Part shown: positions 54,887-62,842 of the stretch, piece after piece
Layout of the letters: each line of letters begins with the position of its first letter
Position numbering within the stretch: position 1 is the first letter of the stretch
Translations under genes and position numbers: made by a program
Assembly (NCBI RefSeq): GCF_943193095.1
Contig: NZ_CALPCV010000005.1
Location: 53,752-117,751 of the forward strand
Source of the DNA: Parasutterella muris
GTDB taxonomy: Bacteria > Pseudomonadota > Gammaproteobacteria > Burkholderiales > Burkholderiaceae_F
Reading direction: 5' to 3'
Length of the DNA stretch: 64,000 bases
Notes under the pieces: model-generated
Told to the model about the DNA's origin: nothing
What the model saw: only the letters and a program-made list of their open reading frames with translations
The model's database searches: none

Positions 54887-55961
54887 CACCGTAACTCTTT
54901 TTGTCAACGGCAGAAAATACGAGAACTGGTTGGATGTGAGTATTACCTGCACGCTTCAAAGCTTGGCCAGAGTCTTCTCCGTTAGGTCAACCAGAAGTAA
55001 AGAAGACCTGACTATAGGTATTCAGCCTCAGGATGAGGTGAAGGTATTTATTGGGGACGATCTTGTTCTGACCGGTTACGTTACTAAGCGGGAGGTAAGT
55101 TATTCTGCCTCCGGAATCAGCATTACTATCTCGGGCGCGAGTAAGACGGTCGACTTACAGGACTGCTGCATGCCGCACGGGATGGCGAACTCCTACAAGA
55201 ATCAGACGCATGAGCAGAACTTAAAGGCGGTGTGCGCTCCGTTTGGAATTGGCGTTGTGGATCAAGTGAAATCGGTGGATAGGAGAAATTTAGAGTTTTC
55301 CCCGACGGAAACTGTAGGTGCTGCCGTGACCCGATATCTTCAGAAGAACGGAATTCTGCTTACGGATGATGAGGCGGGTAACTTGGTTATTGCTCAAGCC
55401 GGATCCGGAGGTAATGCACACGACACTCTGGAACTAGGGAAGAATATTCTTGAAGGTAAACGTACTCAGGATGCGTCGAAGAGGTTTAGTGATTACGTTA
55501 CCTTAGGACAGGCCGCCAACCCGACCAGTGAGCTTCCGGTGTCGGCTAATCATCTCAAAGCGACGGCCCGAGATCCAGAGGTTCGGCGTGCAAGGTGGTT
55601 TGTAAAGCAAGAGCCTGGGAACGCTTCGACGGAGATTCTTCAGAAAAAGGCGGAGATTATCAAAGATATGAACGCAGGGGAGTCCGATACATTAACCTAC
55701 AAAGTTCAGGGTTGGCGGCAGAACAACGGCGAGCTGTGGAAGGTTAATACCAAGGTTAGTATTTTCGATTCTTTACTGGAAATAAAAAATATACCGTTAT
55801 TGATTAGCAAAATTGGATACAGTTTGTCGTCTGCAGGATCAACCGTCGAACTCACGTGCATTTCACCTCAAGCATTTCGACTGCTGGAAGAGAAGGACAG
55901 TAAGACTATTGGAGAAACATCGAACTTGTCCGAAATAAAGATTGGCTCTGGTAAAATTTAA
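54864..55961 (+). CDS. Baseplate hub protein (Mu gp44/gpP-like)
   Basis: This 365-aa protein has VTLFVNGRKYENWLDVSITC, PQDEVKVFIGDDLVLTGYVT and GASKTVDLQDCC, the gp44-like hub core, then a C-terminal part from about residue 218. The region encoding PTSELPVSANHLK through to the stop is duplicated, in diverged form, 845 bp downstream. The final 80 residues (after NNGELWKVN) differ most between the two copies. Confidence 0.87.
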   Translation: MPKKISDNTVTLFVNGRKYENWLDVSITCTLQSLARVFSVRSTRSKEDLTIGIQPQDEVKVFIGDDLVLTGYVTKREVSYSASGISITISGASKTVDLQDCCMPHGMANSYKNQTHEQNLKAVCAPFGIGVVDQVKSVDRRNLEFSPTETVGAAVTRYLQKNGILLTDDEAGNLVIAQAGSGGNAHDTLELGKNILEGKRTQDASKRFSDYVTLGQAANPTSELPVSANHLKATARDPEVRRARWFVKQEPGNASTEILQKKAEIIKDMNAGESDTLTYKVQGWRQNNGELWKVNTKVSIFDSLLEIKNIPLLISKIGYSLSSAGSTVELTCISPQAFRLLEEKDSKTIGETSNLSEIKIGSGKI

Positions 55962-55981
55962 TTTATCTTTCGGAGGTTGAT

Positions 55982-56305
55982 ATGTCGATTCGGTTGTTGT
56001 TCGTGTTTTTCTTACTGACAGTCGCGAGCAGTGCATCAGCTGATGTTCGTTATTTCATTAATGAAAAAGGACAGCAAGACTGGGTCTTCGACCCGGATTA
56101 CAAAGATCCAGCGCTTCATATCACCGAAGAAGATATGAAAGGTATGGTGCACGTTAGTCCCGAGCAAAAACGAAAGATGGATGAAAAGATTTTCAAAGAA
56201 GCTCTGGAGAATGAGATCACCGCTCGAATGTATCAGGATCGAGTTGCAACAAGAGAACAGGCTATCAAAGATATTCTTTCTGGCGTTCCTAGGAAAGTCC
56301 GCTGA
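55982..56305 (+). CDS. Small exported protein, copy 1
   Basis: 107 residues with a clear signal peptide (LLFVFFLLTVASSASA, cut before DVRYF). The mature part has KDPALHITEEDMKGMV and SPEQKRKMDEKIFKEALE. It is a paralogue of the protein at 56823. GGAGG lies before its ATG, and a hairpin terminator follows. Exported proteins are unusual inside a phage baseplate operon. Family not recognised. Confidence 0.8.
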   Translation: MSIRLLFVFFLLTVASSASADVRYFINEKGQQDWVFDPDYKDPALHITEEDMKGMVHVSPEQKRKMDEKIFKEALENEITARMYQDRVATREQAIKDILSGVPRKVR

Positions 56306-56317
56306 GTTGAAAAATGC

Positions 56318-56350
56318 ACGTCGCCCGCCTAATTCGGCGGGTTTTGTTTT
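56318..56350 (+). terminator. Hairpin terminator after exported protein 1
   Basis: CCCGCC / GGCGGG around TAATTC is followed by TTTTGTTTTTG. Nearly the same hairpin follows the second exported-protein gene, so it is part of the duplicated unit. Confidence 0.75.
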
Positions 56351-56358
56351 TGCCAAAC

Positions 56359-56805
56359 CGCTAATCCGACAAGCGAGCTTCCGGTATCAGCTAATCATCT
56401 TAAAGGAACAGCTTAAGATGGGTGGGTTAAGCGTGCAAGGTGGTTTGTAAAGCAAGAGCCTGGAACGCTTCGACGGAGATTCTTCAGAAAAAGGCGGAGA
56501 TTATCAAAGAAGTGAATGCGGGAGAGTCGGATACTCTAACTTACAAGGTTCAGGGCTGGAGACAGAGCAATGGAGAGTTGTGGAGGGTTAACTCAGTTAT
56601 TGGGTTTAAAGATCCGATGCTGGGACCATTTGAGAACGCTTCGTGGATCACAACACAAATCACATACTCTCTGAGTAGTAGTGGAACAACGTCAGTAATG
56701 ACATTAAGTACAAAATCTCGCTTTAATTTATTTTCTGAACCTGACGCAAAAAAGATTAGAATTGAGGAGAATAGTGATATAAAGAAAGACAGTGGAAAGA
56801 CTTAA
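56359..56805 (+). pseudogene. Displaced C-terminal fragment of the baseplate hub gene
   Basis: The fragment matches the hub gene from 55518 on. It encodes PTSELPVSANHLKGTA, then a stop, then an altered stretch, and then loses one G relative to the hub gene (CCTGGGAACG in the hub, CCTGGAACG here). After that it is open to TAA 56805 and encodes NGELWRVNSVIGFKDPMLGP and a C-terminal variant unlike the hub's. The first 80 bp after the deletion are almost identical to the hub gene. It has no proper start. It looks like an alternative hub tip. Confidence 0.8.
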
Positions 56806-56822
56806 AAGTCGAGGTGGTAGAT

Positions 56823-57143
56823 ATGAAAAAGATTCTTTTTGCTTTAGTTCCTCTTTGTTTCGTACTGCCTTCTTTTGCGGGTACTAAATGCGATCGCACT
56901 CCTGAAGGCTACGAAACTAATTGTGTACATATTCCAGGATGGAAGGATCCGGCCTTGTATGCCACTGAAGAAGATATGAAGGGTATGGTCTACGTCAGCC
57001 CGGAGCAAAAACGAAAGATGGAAGAAAAGATTTTCCGCGAAAAACTGCAAGCAGAGATAACCATACGTAAGTCCCAAGATTTTAGATTAGACGATGCAGG
57101 AGCCCTTGCTGAAATCTTGGCTGGTAAACCGCGCAGATTCTAA
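56823..57143 (+). CDS. Small exported protein, copy 2
   Basis: 106 residues with signal peptide KKILFALVPLCFVLPSFAG. The mature part has WKDPALYATEEDMKGMV and SPEQKRKMEEKIFREKLQ, closely matching copy 1, while the segment after the signal peptide and the last 25 residues diverge. It follows the displaced hub fragment by 17 nt, as copy 1 follows the hub gene. Start ATG 56823 has GAGGTGG upstream. Confidence 0.8.
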   Translation: MKKILFALVPLCFVLPSFAGTKCDRTPEGYETNCVHIPGWKDPALYATEEDMKGMVYVSPEQKRKMEEKIFREKLQAEITIRKSQDFRLDDAGALAEILAGKPRRF

Positions 57144-57163
57144 TTGCATCTTTTATAGACTCA

Positions 57164-57190
57164 CCCGCCCAATTCGGCGGGTTTATTTTT
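57164..57190 (+). terminator. Hairpin terminator after exported protein 2
   Basis: CCCGCC / GGCGGG around CAATTC is followed by TTTATTTTT. It is a near copy of the hairpin at 56318 and closes the second unit, 12 nt before the next baseplate gene. Confidence 0.7.
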
Positions 57191-57201
57191 GCCTAACGAA
57201 A

Positions 57202-57735
57202 ATGAATTTAAAAGCTTTAATAAACAGAGCGACGCTCTCAGCCAAGAACGGAGCTCGAAAACTTCGAACACTGCAGATTCAGCTTCTGGGTGGAGATATC
57301 AGAGAGTCGGTAGAGCATTTTGAACCATACGGTTTTACTTCTGAGCCTCATGTCGGAGCTGAAGCTATTGGATTAGCTTTAGGCGGGGATCGTGATCAAA
57401 CTCTTGCCGTCGTTGTTACGGATCGCCGCTATCGCCCGACTGATCTGAAAGATGGAGAGGTTTGTGTTTTTGATGATCTTGGAAGAAAAATCTATCTCTC
57501 TCGCGACGGGATAAGGGTAGAGGGCGTTTCCAGTCCGGTCTTGGTAAACACTTCGGCCTCGGTGACAGTAGATGCTCCTTTGACAAAATGCACGGGAAAT
57601 CTTGAAGTCGGAGGCAATATCGTTGCAAAAGGCGACATCAAAGATAAAGGAGGCGCTTACTCTATGGCCGGTATGAGAGGAACTTACAACGGTCATACGC
57701 ATAACGGCGGAGCAACTCCGGACCAAAAGATGTAA
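57202..57735 (+). CDS. Baseplate spike (Mu gp45-like)
   Basis: This 177-aa protein has LRTLQIQLLGGDIRESVEHF, FDDLGRKIYLSRDG and a C-terminal beta-helix-like repeat ending in TYNGHTHNGG, whose HxH motif binds iron at the spike tip. It is the membrane-piercing spike. The ATG at 57202 has no clear Shine-Dalgarno and lies right after a terminator hairpin, so its expression may have been altered by the upstream duplication. Confidence 0.88.
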   Translation: MNLKALINRATLSAKNGARKLRTLQIQLLGGDIRESVEHFEPYGFTSEPHVGAEAIGLALGGDRDQTLAVVVTDRRYRPTDLKDGEVCVFDDLGRKIYLSRDGIRVEGVSSPVLVNTSASVTVDAPLTKCTGNLEVGGNIVAKGDIKDKGGAYSMAGMRGTYNGHTHNGGATPDQKM

Positions 57736-57751
57736 TGCAGAACAAAAAATT

Positions 57752-57785
57752 AAGCCCGTTTGAGCAGCGAACTCAGGCGGGCTCT
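57752..57785 (+). other. Hairpin after the spike gene
   Basis: GCCCG and TGAG pair with CTCA and CGGGC across a short loop, followed by TCTTTC. It is a weak terminator or attenuator and shares the GCCCG/CGGGC core of the hairpins at 56318 and 57164. Confidence 0.4.
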
Positions 57786-57810
57786 TTCACAACGTGAAAA
57801 CTATAGCAAT

Positions 57811-57960
57811 ATGGATATTTTACAAGATTTAGCGAGAATGTTGAAGATGGCGGACTCATTAAGTTGGTATGCCGCACTGCCTCTTTACTTAATTGGTTAT
57901 GGGCTGGCGGTGTGGACAATAGCAAAAGCGGTAAAGGCGATAAGAGATGCCTTTAAGTGA
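57811..57960 (+). CDS. Possible small membrane protein
   Basis: 49 residues with one hydrophobic segment (SWYAALPLYLIGYGLAVWTI). It has no clear ribosome-binding site. It lies between spike and gp46-like genes. Function unknown; it could be spurious. Confidence 0.4.
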   Translation: MDILQDLARMLKMADSLSWYAALPLYLIGYGLAVWTIAKAVKAIRDAFK

Positions 57961-57966
57961 GGGGCA

Positions 57967-58380
57967 ATGCAATTTTATTTAAACGGAGCCGAGGCAACTC
58001 TAACGGATTTTGCCAAGGATGATTTAGCGAGGGCTGTGGTGAACAGCCTTTTTTCTTGGGCGAGAGCAGAGGACGATGACGAAAGACCGACTGAATCCAA
58101 GATGGGTTGGTGGGCGGATTCTTTTTCTGAAGAGGGAGATAAGTTCGGTTCACGGCTTTGGCTGCTGATGCGCTCAAGCCTTACCACTGAAACGTTGGCC
58201 CTGGCAGAAGAATACGCTCAGGAGGCGCTTCAGTGGATGATTGAAGACAATATTGCAAGTGAAGTGATCGCAAAGGCTGAGCTTGACGGGATCGATCGTC
58301 TTAACCTGCTCATTGAAATTGTTCGTCCTAACCAGAAAACACTTACCGCTCGCTTTGTTGACGTATGGAGTAAGTTATGA
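57967..58380 (+). CDS. Baseplate wedge protein (Mu gp46/W-like)
   Basis: This 137-aa protein matches phage GP46: LARAVVNSLFSWARAEDDD, MGWWADSF and RLWLLMRSSLTTETL. It is a baseplate wedge component. Its stop overlaps the gp47-like start (ATGA). Confidence 0.9.
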   Translation: MQFYLNGAEATLTDFAKDDLARAVVNSLFSWARAEDDDERPTESKMGWWADSFSEEGDKFGSRLWLLMRSSLTTETLALAEEYAQEALQWMIEDNIASEVIAKAELDGIDRLNLLIEIVRPNQKTLTARFVDVWSKL

Positions 58381-59417
58381 GTTTTGAGAGACCAACACTA
58401 AAAGAGATCATTGAAAGGCTTGACGGAGACACCCAAAGCCGGTTATCGGTTCCGCAGATGAGGCGCTCTAATGCCAAAGTCTTTGATCGAGTACTGGCTG
58501 GTGCGGCCCACTCACTCTATGGCTATATCGAGTACTTGAACCGACAGCAGTTTTTTGATACGGCTGAGAGTGATTATTTGGATCGCTGGGCTTCTATTTA
58601 TGGATTGACCAGAAAGAAGGCGACAAAAGCTTCCGGCGAGGTTATCTTTCGTTTTTCCGCGGACCTTGTCAATATACCTGAAGGTACCATACTTCAGTCC
58701 GATGACGGCATCCAGTACAAGACCACAGGGCCGACAGCCTCCAATGGAAGCACATCTGTAGAAGCGTTAAATGAAGGTATATCCGGCAATCAGCTGGAGG
58801 ACGATGTTTTGACCTTAGTTTCGCCTATTAGCGGTGTCTACAGCGAGGTCACAATTATTAAGCTTGGCGGAGGAAGTGAGGCTGAAGCGGACGAGAGTCT
58901 GAGGGCAAGGCTTCTTTCCAGAGTTAGAGAAACTCCGCACGGAGGGACGGAATCGGATTATGTCCAGTGGGCCTTAGAGGTACCCGGAGTAACCAGAGCT
59001 TGGGCGTTTCCGAAGGAGGAAGGAGAAGGCACTGTCACGGTTAGATTCGTCTGTGACGGTATGGATGAGATTATTCCGGATAAGGCGATGCTTGATAAGG
59101 TGTTTGAGCATATCGATAAGCTTCGTCCGGTCACGGCTCATCTGTATGTCAGTGCTCCTAAAGTTCGACCGGTAAATATTACGATCGCGGGGCTTCTGCC
59201 TGATGACGCCGAAGTTCGGGAGGCGGTAAGACAAGAGCTCAAAGACTTATTCGCTCGAGAAGGCGTGCCGGGACAAAGGATTTACTTATCTCACATTCGA
59301 GCGGCGATTAGCGCAGCTTTGGGAGAGGAGGATCATTCAGTCGTCTTTCCAACAGCTGATCCGGTTCCGGAGACAAATAACGAGCTTCCGACTCTGGGAG
59401 AGATTTCATGGCAGTAA
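58377..59417 (+). CDS. Baseplate J-like protein (Mu gp47-like)
   Basis: This 346-aa protein has SDYLDRWASIYGLTRKKATK, ASGEVIFRFSADLVNIPEG, ESLRARLLSRVRETPHGGTE and DYVQWALEVPGVTRAW, all hallmarks of gpJ/gp47. It links wedges around the hub. Confidence 0.92.
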   Translation: MSFERPTLKEIIERLDGDTQSRLSVPQMRRSNAKVFDRVLAGAAHSLYGYIEYLNRQQFFDTAESDYLDRWASIYGLTRKKATKASGEVIFRFSADLVNIPEGTILQSDDGIQYKTTGPTASNGSTSVEALNEGISGNQLEDDVLTLVSPISGVYSEVTIIKLGGGSEAEADESLRARLLSRVRETPHGGTESDYVQWALEVPGVTRAWAFPKEEGEGTVTVRFVCDGMDEIIPDKAMLDKVFEHIDKLRPVTAHLYVSAPKVRPVNITIAGLLPDDAEVREAVRQELKDLFAREGVPGQRIYLSHIRAAISAALGEEDHSVVFPTADPVPETNNELPTLGEISWQ

Positions 59418-60046
59418 CGGCAAACGAGTATGTAGGCATGCTCAAAGAGCTTCTTCCTCCGGGACCGGTATGGCCAAGAGGGGATTCGGCCAGTTTGTAT
59501 GCCATGATGTTTGAGGTCTGGGCTATTGAGCTCGCACGCATTGATTCAAGAGCGAATGCGCTGATTACTGAGGCGGACCCTCGCTTTGCGATAGAAACCT
59601 TTCCCGAGTGGTTGGAAGAATGGGGCCTTCCGGATGAATGCTTAAAGCTCTGGGGCGCAACAGATATCAACACGTTACGCCGTCTTTTGATTTGGAAGAT
59701 GACGACCGTGGGCTCTCAGACCCCGCAGTTTTTTATCGATTTGGCGGCCATGTTTGGTTATCTCATTGTGATAGATGAATTTAATGGCTATAGCGTCATG
59801 AGCCGAGTGAACGATGTGCTGGCCGACGGCATTTGGCCTCACACTTGGCGCGTCAATGTCATCGGAGGTTCAAACAGTACGCTGCAGTGGCATGAGGTAA
59901 CCGGAGAAACAAAAGAGGCGCTCGCTTGGTGGGGAGACTCGGTGATTGAGTGCTTGATAAGACGATATGCGCCTGCGCATACCACACTTTATTTTGGCTA
60001 TTGGGATTATAAGGAACAGGAAAATGGACAGAGCATACGGAGCTAG
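59408..60046 (+). CDS. Tail protein, Mu gp48/YmfQ-like (DUF2313)
   Basis: This 212-aa protein has YVGMLKELLPPGPVWPRGDS and TFPEWLEEWGLPDECLKLWG, typical of DUF2313 baseplate proteins that lie between gp47 and the fibre gene. It overlaps both neighbours. Confidence 0.9.
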   Translation: MAVTANEYVGMLKELLPPGPVWPRGDSASLYAMMFEVWAIELARIDSRANALITEADPRFAIETFPEWLEEWGLPDECLKLWGATDINTLRRLLIWKMTTVGSQTPQFFIDLAAMFGYLIVIDEFNGYSVMSRVNDVLADGIWPHTWRVNVIGGSNSTLQWHEVTGETKEALAWWGDSVIECLIRRYAPAHTTLYFGYWDYKEQENGQSIRS

Positions 60047-60785
60047 AGTGGTTCAGGTTGAGCCAAGATTTGCGGAAGATGCCCCTTTGGGATACCCGAC
60101 GGACGGGTCGAGTACAGGCGGACAGCTTGCGACTGTTCCGAAGGCGCCTTGGTATAACGCGGTAACGGAGGAGATTAGAAACGCGATTGTGGGAGGCGGC
60201 TTAACACCGGATAAAAATACACTGGATCAGCTTAATCAGAGCATCGAGGCCAGACTGACAAGGTTGGAGAAGAAAATCGATGAAGCGCTAAAAGGAGTTA
60301 GCGACAGAGTGGATAAATTTGAAACCTTCCCGCCGGGGTTCATTATTTATACAGGCTGCTTCATCAATAACCCTAATTGGCTTCTATGCGACGGGAGAGC
60401 CGTAAGTCGTTCAACTTATGCCAGTCTGTTTAGAGCGATCGGCACGACGTGGGGCGGCGGTAATGGCTCAACCACTTTTAACATCCCTTATTTGCTCGAT
60501 AGAGTACTTTGGGGATCTAACTGGGGAGTAGGCCAATATATTGATTCCGGGGCGCCTCCCATCTGGGGAACTATTGGTGACTTCAATGCTTTTGACAATG
60601 ATACGGGTATGGTGGCCGGGGCTTTTTGGCGTACTTGGACGCGTCACAACCAAGGGTCTCGATCCGGTAGTGATGATGATCATTGGCGAGTTGACTTCGA
60701 TGCGTCCCGATGTTCTCCTGTATATGGCAGAACAAATCATATTCAGCCGCCTGCCAGCAGGGTTCCCGTATATATTCACATTTAA
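60024..60785 (+). CDS. Tail fibre protein with collar domain
   Basis: This 253-aa protein has an N-terminal part (GYPTDGSSTGGQLATVPKAP, WYNAVTEEIRNAIVGGGLTP), a short coiled coil, then a collar domain with PNWLLCDGRAVSRSTYASLF and ATWGGGNGSTTFNIPYLLDR-like sequence. The end, SRVPVYIHI, is typical. The N-terminal part is paralogous to that of the next fibre gene. AAGGA precedes the ATG at 60024. Confidence 0.85.
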   Translation: MDRAYGARVVQVEPRFAEDAPLGYPTDGSSTGGQLATVPKAPWYNAVTEEIRNAIVGGGLTPDKNTLDQLNQSIEARLTRLEKKIDEALKGVSDRVDKFETFPPGFIIYTGCFINNPNWLLCDGRAVSRSTYASLFRAIGTTWGGGNGSTTFNIPYLLDRVLWGSNWGVGQYIDSGAPPIWGTIGDFNAFDNDTGMVAGAFWRTWTRHNQGSRSGSDDDHWRVDFDASRCSPVYGRTNHIQPPASRVPVYIHI

Positions 60786-60857
60786 CAGGCTCCGAAAGGG
60801 GCTTTTTTAATATCTAAAAGCAAACCGCCAAGAGTAGCGAGCTCAAGGCGGTTTTTG
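60786..60857 (+). terminator. Two successive hairpin terminators after the fibre gene
   Basis: The first, AGGCTCC-GAAA-GGGGCTT, is followed by six T (to 60812). The second, AAACCGCC...GGCGGTTTTT, spans about 60823-60857. Both end the first fibre transcript. Confidence 0.7.
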
Positions 60858-60881
60858 TATGGAGTTAATAAGGGTAACTCT

Positions 60882-61049
60882 ATGAGAATCATTTTAACAA
60901 AACATATTTGCAAATTGGTCTGGAAAATGTCACAGGAAAACTCAAAACTTTGCTTGGCTGCAGAGATTGTTCGATGGATTTTTGTCGGGATGGCTGCGGT
61001 TGTTCTTTGGTTACTGGTTGTATTCGCTTACCGATTTACGATGGGTTAA
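60882..61049 (+). CDS. Small single-TM membrane protein
   Basis: 55 residues: a basic start (MRIILTKHICKLVWK) and one TM segment (WIFVGMAAVVLWLLVVFAY). It ends 12 nt before the second fibre gene. Function unknown. Confidence 0.45.
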   Translation: MRIILTKHICKLVWKMSQENSKLCLAAEIVRWIFVGMAAVVLWLLVVFAYRFTMG

Positions 61050-61061
61050 GGGAGGTGCATC

Positions 61062-62468
61062 ATGAAAAGACTTTATTACGCAAACGCATCGGATACTCCA
61101 CCTCTGCCTCCGAAAAATCCGTCCTATGGCTATCCTCAGGACGGGGATCGTTCTCTAAACAGGCTGCCTACTACACTGGGTTCCTATTGGCACCATATGA
61201 TTACAGAAGAATTCATGAATGTAATCGAAGGCGCGGGGATTGAGCCAGATGAAAATAATCTGCATCAGCTGGCCGATATTTTCGAAGATTTCAGACAGCG
61301 GGCGTTCAAAGCTGAAGGATTCGCGGGAGATGCTCAGGACTGGGCTAATAAAGCTAAAGAGTTTGCAGAGGCGGCTCAGGCTGAGGCGGATTCAAAAGTT
61401 GCTCAGGTTAGAGAGGCAGGAGAAACTCAGGTTGCGGCAGTTAATGCAGCCACGGCCGCTTCCCGGGAGGAGATTGAGCAAAAGACAGCGGAGCTGGAAG
61501 AGAAACTTCAGACTCTTATAGCGGCTCTGGATGCAAAGGGCGGGGAACAGGTCAATCTTGTTAAGCTTCAGGCTCAAGAGATCCTTGATGCAATCCAGCT
61601 CTCGAAGAATCAGGTCGAAGAACTTGTAAATTCAGCCGGTTATTCGATGAGGTGGCTTACTGACGCGCATGAGGGAACTAACCTTACAGCCGCTTTAACG
61701 CCGAATTCTAATGCCAAAGTTGGAGATCATATTATCAACAGCAGCGGCGAAGTGTTTGAGCTTACCGAGCTGAAGGGAACGGAAATTGTCCTTGGTCCGT
61801 GCCTGGCTGTTTTTGGTGATGTCGGTCCTATGGGACCCGCCCCGGAGATTTCCATAGAAGTGAGTATGCTCGATAGTGGAGCTCGTCCGGAAGTGGAAAG
61901 AAGCGGGGCGGATGAGTCGCCGCACTTTAACTTTAAGATTCCAAAAGGGGATAAAGGTGATCCTTTTGTCTATTCGGATTTTACGGCTGAACAATTGCAG
62001 GCTTTAAAAGGACCGAAAGGAGATAAGGGCGATCCTCTGACATTTGGTGACTTGACCGAAGAACAGAAAGCTGAGCTCAAAGGTGAAAAAGGCGATAAAG
62101 GTGATCCGGGCGAAGCGGCGGATGTTTCTAATTTAGTCCCTAGGACCGGAAACAGAGGCTCACTTGCGGGTTACCAGGATACGCCGACGCAAGAAGCGTC
62201 TGCGGAAAAAGTTTACACAGTGGGAAAGGACAGCCCGGACATTTTTGATTTTGGAGGGATCGGAGCTATTGGCACGACGGATATTTCGTCTGATGATGCA
62301 TCTTGGATCAAGGTAGCTCGGCTTACAAGTGTGAGTCCGCAGATAGTAGTAGGTGCCGGATGGTCTTTTGTCGGAGGAGAGGCTCCTACGTTGGAAACAG
62401 GCGGAGTTCTGGTTTTCTTTAAGTGCAACGCAAAGGGTTATATCAATTACCTAAGTCTTACAGCCTAG
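61062..62468 (+). CDS. Tail fibre protein with coiled coil and collagen-like repeats
   Basis: This 468-aa protein starts with a short attachment region (NPSYGYPQDGDRSLNRLPTT, SYWHHMITEEFMNVIEG) that resembles the previous fibre's N terminus. A long Ala/Glu-rich coiled coil follows (about 80-200), then broken GXY collagen-like runs (GPMGPAPE, PKGDKGDP, GPKGDKGDP, GEKGDKGDPGE, about 255-355) and a C-terminal beta domain (from 375). It is the likely receptor-binding fibre. Confidence 0.85.
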   Translation: MKRLYYANASDTPPLPPKNPSYGYPQDGDRSLNRLPTTLGSYWHHMITEEFMNVIEGAGIEPDENNLHQLADIFEDFRQRAFKAEGFAGDAQDWANKAKEFAEAAQAEADSKVAQVREAGETQVAAVNAATAASREEIEQKTAELEEKLQTLIAALDAKGGEQVNLVKLQAQEILDAIQLSKNQVEELVNSAGYSMRWLTDAHEGTNLTAALTPNSNAKVGDHIINSSGEVFELTELKGTEIVLGPCLAVFGDVGPMGPAPEISIEVSMLDSGARPEVERSGADESPHFNFKIPKGDKGDPFVYSDFTAEQLQALKGPKGDKGDPLTFGDLTEEQKAELKGEKGDKGDPGEAADVSNLVPRTGNRGSLAGYQDTPTQEASAEKVYTVGKDSPDIFDFGGIGAIGTTDISSDDASWIKVARLTSVSPQIVVGAGWSFVGGEAPTLETGGVLVFFKCNAKGYINYLSLTA

Positions 62469-62476
62469 GAGGAAAT

Positions 62477-62842
62477 ATGCTTCGAAAATATACTTTTAAC
62501 GGGAAAGAATACCGTTCAGGCTATGCGGTTCGTCAGGCGATTTGGAAAGAAGATAGGAAGGCTTTTGGCGAGGAGCCTGAAGAAAACAAGGCTGAGTTTT
62601 GGGAAAAACTCGGAGTTGCATATACGGAGGAGCCTGATCCGGAACCTCCGGCTCAAGTGCAGACAGAAAGAGAAATCTTTTTGCTTAAGGCTCAACTTCG
62701 AGAGACTGATTATGTGGTTATCAAGATTGCGGAAGGTGCGGCAAATATCGAGGAATACTCGGAAGTTATCACCCAGAGAGAATCTTGGAGAGCTCGGATT
62801 AACGAGTTAGAGGCTCAGCTTAATGGAGGCGGAAATGTTTAA
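62477..62842 (+). CDS. Possible tail fibre chaperone or accessory protein
   Basis: This 121-aa protein begins LRKYTFNGKEYRSGYAVRQA and has an acidic linker (EEPDPEPPAQ) and a C-terminal helix (REIFLLKAQLRETDYVVIKI) like those of phage fibre-assembly or XkdW-type proteins. AGGAGG precedes its ATG. Position after the fibre supports the role; family is uncertain. Confidence 0.6.
   Translation: MLRKYTFNGKEYRSGYAVRQAIWKEDRKAFGEEPEENKAEFWEKLGVAYTEEPDPEPPAQVQTEREIFLLKAQLRETDYVVIKIAEGAANIEEYSEVITQRESWRARINELEAQLNGGGNV

Noticed and set aside
56440..56805. A real separate gene starting at GTG 56440
   Set aside because: The frame is the shifted tail of a hub fragment, the putative start lies inside duplicated hub sequence and has no convincing ribosome-binding site.
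55982..57143. Invertible-segment (recombinase-driven) phase variation at the hub cassette
   Set aside because: Both copies are in the same orientation and no invertase gene or inverted repeats were seen; homologous recombination is the only visible route.
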